The notes below the pieces were generated by a model. The model saw nothing but the letters and a program-made list of their open reading frames with translations. It was not told the origin of the DNA and did no database searches. From NCBI RefSeq assembly GCF_002775205.1, contig NC_036454.1:9243882-9307881 (forward strand): DNA of 64,000 nucleotides. The letters run 5' to 3'. This DNA is from Xiphophorus maculatus (Eukaryota > Chordata > Actinopteri > Cyprinodontiformes > Poeciliidae). This document shows, in pieces, positions 59,286-64,000 of the stretch (the stretch's first letter is position 1; each line of letters starts with the position of its first letter). Both the position numbers and the translations under genes were made by a program.

Positions 59286-61755
59286 TCTATCCTTAATTTA
59301 TTTACTTCCTTCATTGTTTGAACCTTCCTTTCATGTATTGTTACTTTCCTTTGTGTGCCTCTTACCTTTCTCTCTTCCTTTCCTCCTATCTTCCTCTCTT
59401 GTTCTACTCCTTATGTTCTTCCTTTCTTACTATTTCCTATTTTTCCAGGTTTCGTATTTAAACATTTAAAGCATGCTGCCTGCCTGTAGAAAAATCTGCT
59501 GTTTGTTCATAATGAACTTTTAGAATTTTAAATTTTGAAATTAATAGAAGATATTGAGAATTCTGAGAATTTAAGTTTAGAAATTTTTACATTTTTTACA
59601 TGGAAAATGTTAAGAAATCCTGTAAAAATTGCAAACATCATCAGCTATGTTTTTCCTGAAAAATGTCACAGAATTCTTTGCCGCTGAAAATGCTTTTAGC
59701 TGAAAATGACAATAAAATGGAAGAAAAAAAGATTGTAATAGGTTGTTATTATCTCAGGTGCTGGCGTAATAATGGTTGTATTTTTAAAAAAAGATGTTTC
59801 CTTTAATTTTTGCCAGCTTGCTAAGGACTTAAGAACTATTCTACCAAGGCATGGAGCATTATAATATTCTGACAGTAAAATAACATATAATGATTAAACT
59901 CTGGTACCTAGCATGAAGTCTGTTGCTTGACTGATTATCACCTTATTAATAGCGGAAATTTCCACACCATGAATATGTTTCTCATGACTTGGATGTTTGG
60001 ATATATTTCCAAATATCTATATTTGTCTTTCATGTAACCGATGGGAAGTTAGCATCAGCCCTAACGCGTTCATGAAGTTGCAGAGTTGCATTACTCCATG
60101 CTCCATACAGCCTCTGGCACACTCTCTGATATGACAGAACTTGTTAATGATGTTTTTTTTCTTTTTTTTAATATCTTAATTCTTTAAACGTCGGTATACT
60201 TTGATGGAAGCGACCAGACCCATGCCTTAGGCTGACTGTGTCTGGCTTTCCTCGGCACTCCTGGTGAGAACATGACATCAGACTTTTTTCTTTTTGTTTT
60301 GTTTTTAAAAAAAACATTCATAACGGTTCAGGGTTTCATTCTGTCCCTGCTAACATTGTGCACTTTGTTGTTAATATTCAACCAGGAATGTGAGGATGTG
60401 TTTGTTTTGTTATCCCAAAGGATTTTAATTTTGTGTGCTGCCTTTACTTGATTTGCTGTTTTTCTTTGCTGGTTTATGCATGCTGTTTTCTTCTTTAATA
60501 GCAGTTAAGATACAGTTTAATCACTGGCTGGTGACATGTTGCTATCTCAAAACCAATTCATTTTCAATTATGTGACCATATTTAACATTGAATTTTTTTT
60601 GTTTAATTTTCTTGTGTGTGATTTACCAAAGATCTCAGCTCTCTCTTTATCATTTATTGTTGTGTGGAAAAGAATGTTTGAATAAACAACAGGAAACTAC
60701 GACACTTAATACAAGAGAAATAGGATTGAAAATTGTAGCAGTCAGTTTTATTTTGTGTGGTTTTGAATTCCTGTGTGATATGTGAGAATACACAGAAATT
60801 ATTGTCTTAGAAAAATGTCTATTTTCAGATGTTGCTTTATTCAAATTAGAATATTAAAATATTTTTGATAATCTATCTTCTAGTTATTTTTTTGTAAGCA
60901 AACAGTTCTTTAATCCTGCCCTGTACGGTCCAGTATGGCTTTATGTGAAAGCAACCTAAGTTCTCATGATGTGTTAAATTAATACCACTATATATCTAGT
61001 AACATGATCAAAGTTTTAACAACCTGCCCTTTGTGGTTAGCTCTTTCTGTAGCAGCATTATTCATTTCTTTAAATAGCCAAAATAGATCAAATGTTTCAT
61101 GCATAATGAAACATTTGTGTAATGAAACAGACCCATGTCTTAGGCTGACTGTGCCTGGCTTTAATGGTAAGATCTGAGTTTGCAAATGGTACTTCAACAG
61201 TCAAGTGTTAACATGTTGGTACAATCGGTAACATATCCTTTTTTGTACTGAGTCTGAACAACCTTTCTCATGTGGTCATTTTTTTCACACCTTTTGTAGA
61301 GTGAAAAAAACAAATTAGTCAGTGTTCTTTTTTTAATGTGTTGCTGAAGTTTGAGGAAGTTGATGAGAGAAAAGCTAACATATCAGTACAGGAAGTTGAG
61401 AGGAAACTGGCTGACTGTCATCACAGATAACATGACATGGTTTAAGACCCTAAATTTAAAAAAAACAAAAAACATATCAACTTTCTCTCACCTTATCAAG
61501 ATTATCCTTCTAACAAAATTGTGTGCTTGCAGAATAATGTAAGCATTCAATTAAATCCAATTGAAGATAAAGATATTTATCTTTAAATGAGTTCTAATAT
61601 AATAAGTCAAATTAATTAAATATTTGATCAAATGATAAAGTGCAATAAAGCACAGATCTGGAAACAGATCTGTTCATTAAATGTACTGTTCTCTGCAAAA
61701 TTATTTTAAAGCAGGAACTAACTGTAAAGCAGGATGCATCAGTCATGGACCCCTT
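59286..61755. other. Intergenic AT-rich stretch
   Basis: No exon recognised. AATAAA at 59711 may serve ZNF gene 2. A phrase AGACCCATGTCTTAGGCTGACTGTGCCTGGCTTT (61131-61164) nearly repeats AGACCCATGCCTTAGGCTGACTGTGTCTGGCTTT (60215-60248), a diverged 34-bp direct repeat 916 bp apart. A hairpin is at 61089-61117. Confidence 0.45.
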
Positions 61756-61769
61756 CTGCCCTCGTGTGG
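61756..61769 (-). promoter_or_regulatory. CTCF-like motif
   Basis: Minus-strand CCACACGAGGGCAG matches the CTCF core with two substitutions. It is opposite in orientation to the forward motif at 52.58 kb, so the pair brackets ZNF gene 2 in convergent orientation. Confidence 0.45.
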
Positions 61770-61952
61770 TTCAATATTAATTTGCACCCTTTCTTTTGTG
61801 TACAATTTTAAAACATTGTAAATTTGTTAGCAAGAGCAAACTTGATTTTGACAGTGAACAACTTCTGAGAATCTGATTAAACCAATAAGCCGAGGCAAGT
61901 TGAAACCACTAAAAAAGTTAAATACGAGTTGCTGGGGTGTTCTATTCAGTTA

Positions 61953-62710
61953 AAAAAATACTCTATTAATCCACAAGCAAAATTAAATGTTGCTATGATG
62001 TATTTCACATCTAGAGCTTCTCTAAACATTTGATAGCTGTGGGCAGGAAGGATCTCCTGTAGCAGTCAGTATTACAGCATATTTGAAGATACCTCTGATT
62101 GAAACTGCTCTTGTATGGCATTCTTAAGAAGAGAATACTCAGGATTGTCAATAATGAACTCAATTTTATAAAGAATCCTTTGCACAATCATCACCAGATG
62201 CTCCAGAACAGGATCAACCTTCGTTATCAACTTGTTGAATCTTCCTAAGTGACTTCCTGTGATGCAGCCTTAAGATCTTGCGACAAACACTGAAGGATTG
62301 AAGCTAAGTACGTCCTCATATTCCAGTCTGCTCTCCCCCTTCATCACCATTGCATCTCCAGTTCAGTTTTTTATCCAGGTAAACACTCATGTATTTACAC
62401 TCCTTGTTTTCTCTTGTGGTGAAACTAGTACTGGACAAATTGCTGCTTCTCTTCAAACCTACAATCTCATGATTTGTTCACATCCATGAAAACCTGTTTT
62501 CCTTGTCCATATCTGATAGAATTGACAACTGCAGAGCCATCCAAGTATTTCAGTAGATGACAGAACTCTGTCTTGTTCTTGATGTTTGATATGTAGAGAG
62601 TAAACATGAATGTTAAGAGTGCGGTTCCCTGCGATGCAATGTGGTAAAAAATATCTTCTTTGATACTTGTGGTCAAACTTTTCCATTAAGCGCATGAATG
62701 AGTGAAACAT
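61953..62710 (-). mobile_element. LINE relic with reverse transcriptase remnants
   Basis: Read on the minus strand, 62676-62467 encodes TLYISNIKNKTEFCHLLKY followed by LDGSAVV. This is the palm region of a non-LTR reverse transcriptase, with the catalytic YxDD changed to YLDG (62536-62547). Further on it reads YMSVYLDKKLNWRCN, then a FLPAHS-like C-terminal block, and the 3' tail ends near 61953. Stops and shifts make it inactive. It is the same family as the copy at 185-480. Confidence 0.75.
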
Positions 62711-62962
62711 ATTGTGGCATTTGAAAAAAAGATTCTGAGTACATGTTGCAAAACATTATATTTGTGTTATGGCTGTTGAGAACACTTCCAAGTCAGTTTA
62801 GAGATTGTAATTGGATCTTTGTCACAAAGTGTTTCACTGTATATACAGTATTTAGGGTACTGTGTATACAAAGTGATACAAACTGATAACAGGGGGTAGC
62901 TCAGACTGCTCAGCTATCTGTGTGTGAGACCACCCACCTTCCTCTTTCTTTATATTTATCAG

Positions 62963-63029
62963 GCTATACTGCAGTGCCTCCAGAGCAGCAGTGGATTCTT
63001 TGTCAGATTGGACTACAAGCAGCTCACAG
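62963..63029 (+). other. Orphan splice-flanked segment
   Basis: 67 bp between a strong acceptor (pyrimidine tract, TTTATCAG) and donor (CTCACAG|GTGGGT). It is open in two frames, one reading AILQCLQSSSGFFVRLDYKQ. I do not recognise the protein and see no partner exons, so it may be an isolated exon of a gene extending beyond the window, or chance. Confidence 0.25.
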
Positions 63030-63234
63030 GTGGGTTCATGAATCACCTACATTGTGTTTGTGCAGCTGGCTGCAGACTTTCACTCTGAGTACAACCATCA
63101 TATCAATTGTCAACAGGCAAATATTTGGAATCACCTTGAATGCCCATAACCATGTGGATTAAAGATGAGGCTGATGGAGGAGATGTGTAAGTGGCTTAGA
63201 GACCATTGAAGATCTTGTGTGAGAATAAAAAAAA

Positions 63235-63660
63235 AAGACCCAGCGCCTTGCAAAATTCTTCGTACCTCTTGTTCTTTTGTTCTTGTTCAGATTTTTTTGA
63301 TTGAAAACCAGAAGGAGTACAAGGCAAAAAATTGTATTGTAATTTAGAAGACAAATCAAACATGTTTATTATTTTTTCAATAATACAAAGAGAGAACTGT
63401 GGCAAGCATTTGTATTCAGTCACCCTAAATCAACATTTTGTTGAACCACTTTTCTCTGCAGTCTTAGCTGACCTTGTGCATATGTGTCCAGCATGTGTTA
63501 AAAGCTATTATCTAGCTAGGCTCAAACTACATAAATTTTCCCATTATTTCAGAACCAATTTCCTGTCTCTGCTGAAGAAAAGCCGCTCCCCAACATGATG
63601 CTGCCACCACCAGATTTCACAGAGAGGTTGATTTTTTCAGAAAGATAAGGGGTCATGCTA
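63235..63660 (-). mobile_element. Tc1-like relic
   Basis: The plus strand starts CAGCGCCTTGCAAAATTCTTCG (terminal repeat). It contains GCAAGCATTTGTATTCAGTC and CATGATGCTGCCACCACCAG (complement of the GGGSIM block), so the transposase runs on the minus strand. Same family as the relics at 18.2 and 53.5 kb. Frames are broken. Confidence 0.7.
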
Positions 63661-63777
63661 ACTAAATATTTTCCATATTTGACTTCAGATGAATCTGAAG
63701 ATCATTTGACATTTTGACAGATTACACACAATTGACCACTTGGTGCAGACATGCAGACATTTTCAATATGCACGTAG

Positions 63778-64000
63778 TACAATGTGGAGGTAACTAAATC
63801 AATCAAAATCCCATACATTTCCATCAGAGCACCATCTCTGACCTTCCTATTCTACTCAATCCGTCTCGCTATTCGGAAGCTGCCAGCATGTCGAAGAGTT
63901 GTGGAAACTTTTGAGTGCATCTGTGACCTCCAGAGGTCACAGATCGGTGCAGCTGAACCACTGGTGCAGAAGGAGCGTATCCCGCGGGATTTCCTCCCAC
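63778..64000 (+). other. Open frame running off the window
   Basis: An unbroken plus-strand frame of 74 codons follows a stop at 63775 and continues past the end. It includes SIRLAIRKLPACRRVVETFE and ends VQKERIPRDFLP. CpG content rises towards the end. The minus strand is also open for 41 codons. No family was recognised; it could be a coding exon or part of a transposon. Confidence 0.2.

Noticed and set aside
1..64000. CRISPR array, bacterial operon or phage island
   Set aside because: The content is a spliced vertebrate genome. The tandem repeats seen are microsatellites, finger arrays and a coding minisatellite, with no spacer-repeat structure.

Overview
The window is vertebrate nuclear DNA, almost certainly from a teleost fish. 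Genes are split by GT-AG introns and lie in AT-rich DNA full of decayed fish-type transposons (Tc1/mariner relics, hAT MITEs, LINE relics, a tRNA-derived SINE) and microsatellites. Two zinc-finger loci carry the short first coding exon typical of teleost C2H2 genes. A percomorph is likely, but the species cannot be named.

Layout. (1) 1-26 kb holds no protein gene I can support. It has a CpG-bearing promoter-like patch (~2.45-3.04 kb), a second promoter-like block with three CCAAT boxes and a purine-rich leader (~16.1-16.84 kb), a probable 5'UTR exon (25.2 kb), and several transposon relics. (2) 26.57-31.95 kb, plus strand: a complete ATOSB/FAM214B orthologue, eight coding exons, 663 codons, with one GC-AG intron and a possible alternative C-terminus. 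(3) 34.88-43.01 kb, minus strand: a complete 19-exon NAALADL1 (glutamate carboxypeptidase II family), 741 codons, all metal ligands present. Genes 2 and 3 converge on a 2.9-kb spacer that contains a perfect CTCF core motif. (4) 44.84-48.35 kb, plus strand: a C2H2 zinc-finger locus with one first exon and two duplicated finger exons joined by phase-1 introns, so one locus could encode three in-frame proteins. (5) 52.72-58.30 kb, plus strand: a paralogous two-exon zinc-finger gene of 1,179 codons with a 31-unit Gln/Pro/Leu/Glu/Arg nonapeptide array and eight C-terminal fingers. (6) 58.3-64 kb: a SINE with a nested insertion, LINE and Tc1 relics, one orphan splice-flanked segment and an open frame running off the end.

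The genes do not form a pathway. ATOSB is a putative nuclear transcription regulator, NAALADL1 is a membrane metallopeptidase, and the two zinc-finger genes look like members of a local, evolving family. They share the first-exon module, intron phase, and an identical 12-bp CGGAAGTAAACA element about 80 bp before the start codon.

The most unusual signals are the modular zinc-finger exons with a frame-broken sixth finger, the nonapeptide array, and a large excess of perfect short hairpins (9-17 bp arms, loops of at most 9 bp) in non-coding DNA. The hairpins look like template-switch (fold-back) mutation footprints, and three of them lie inside one SINE/nested-insert composite.
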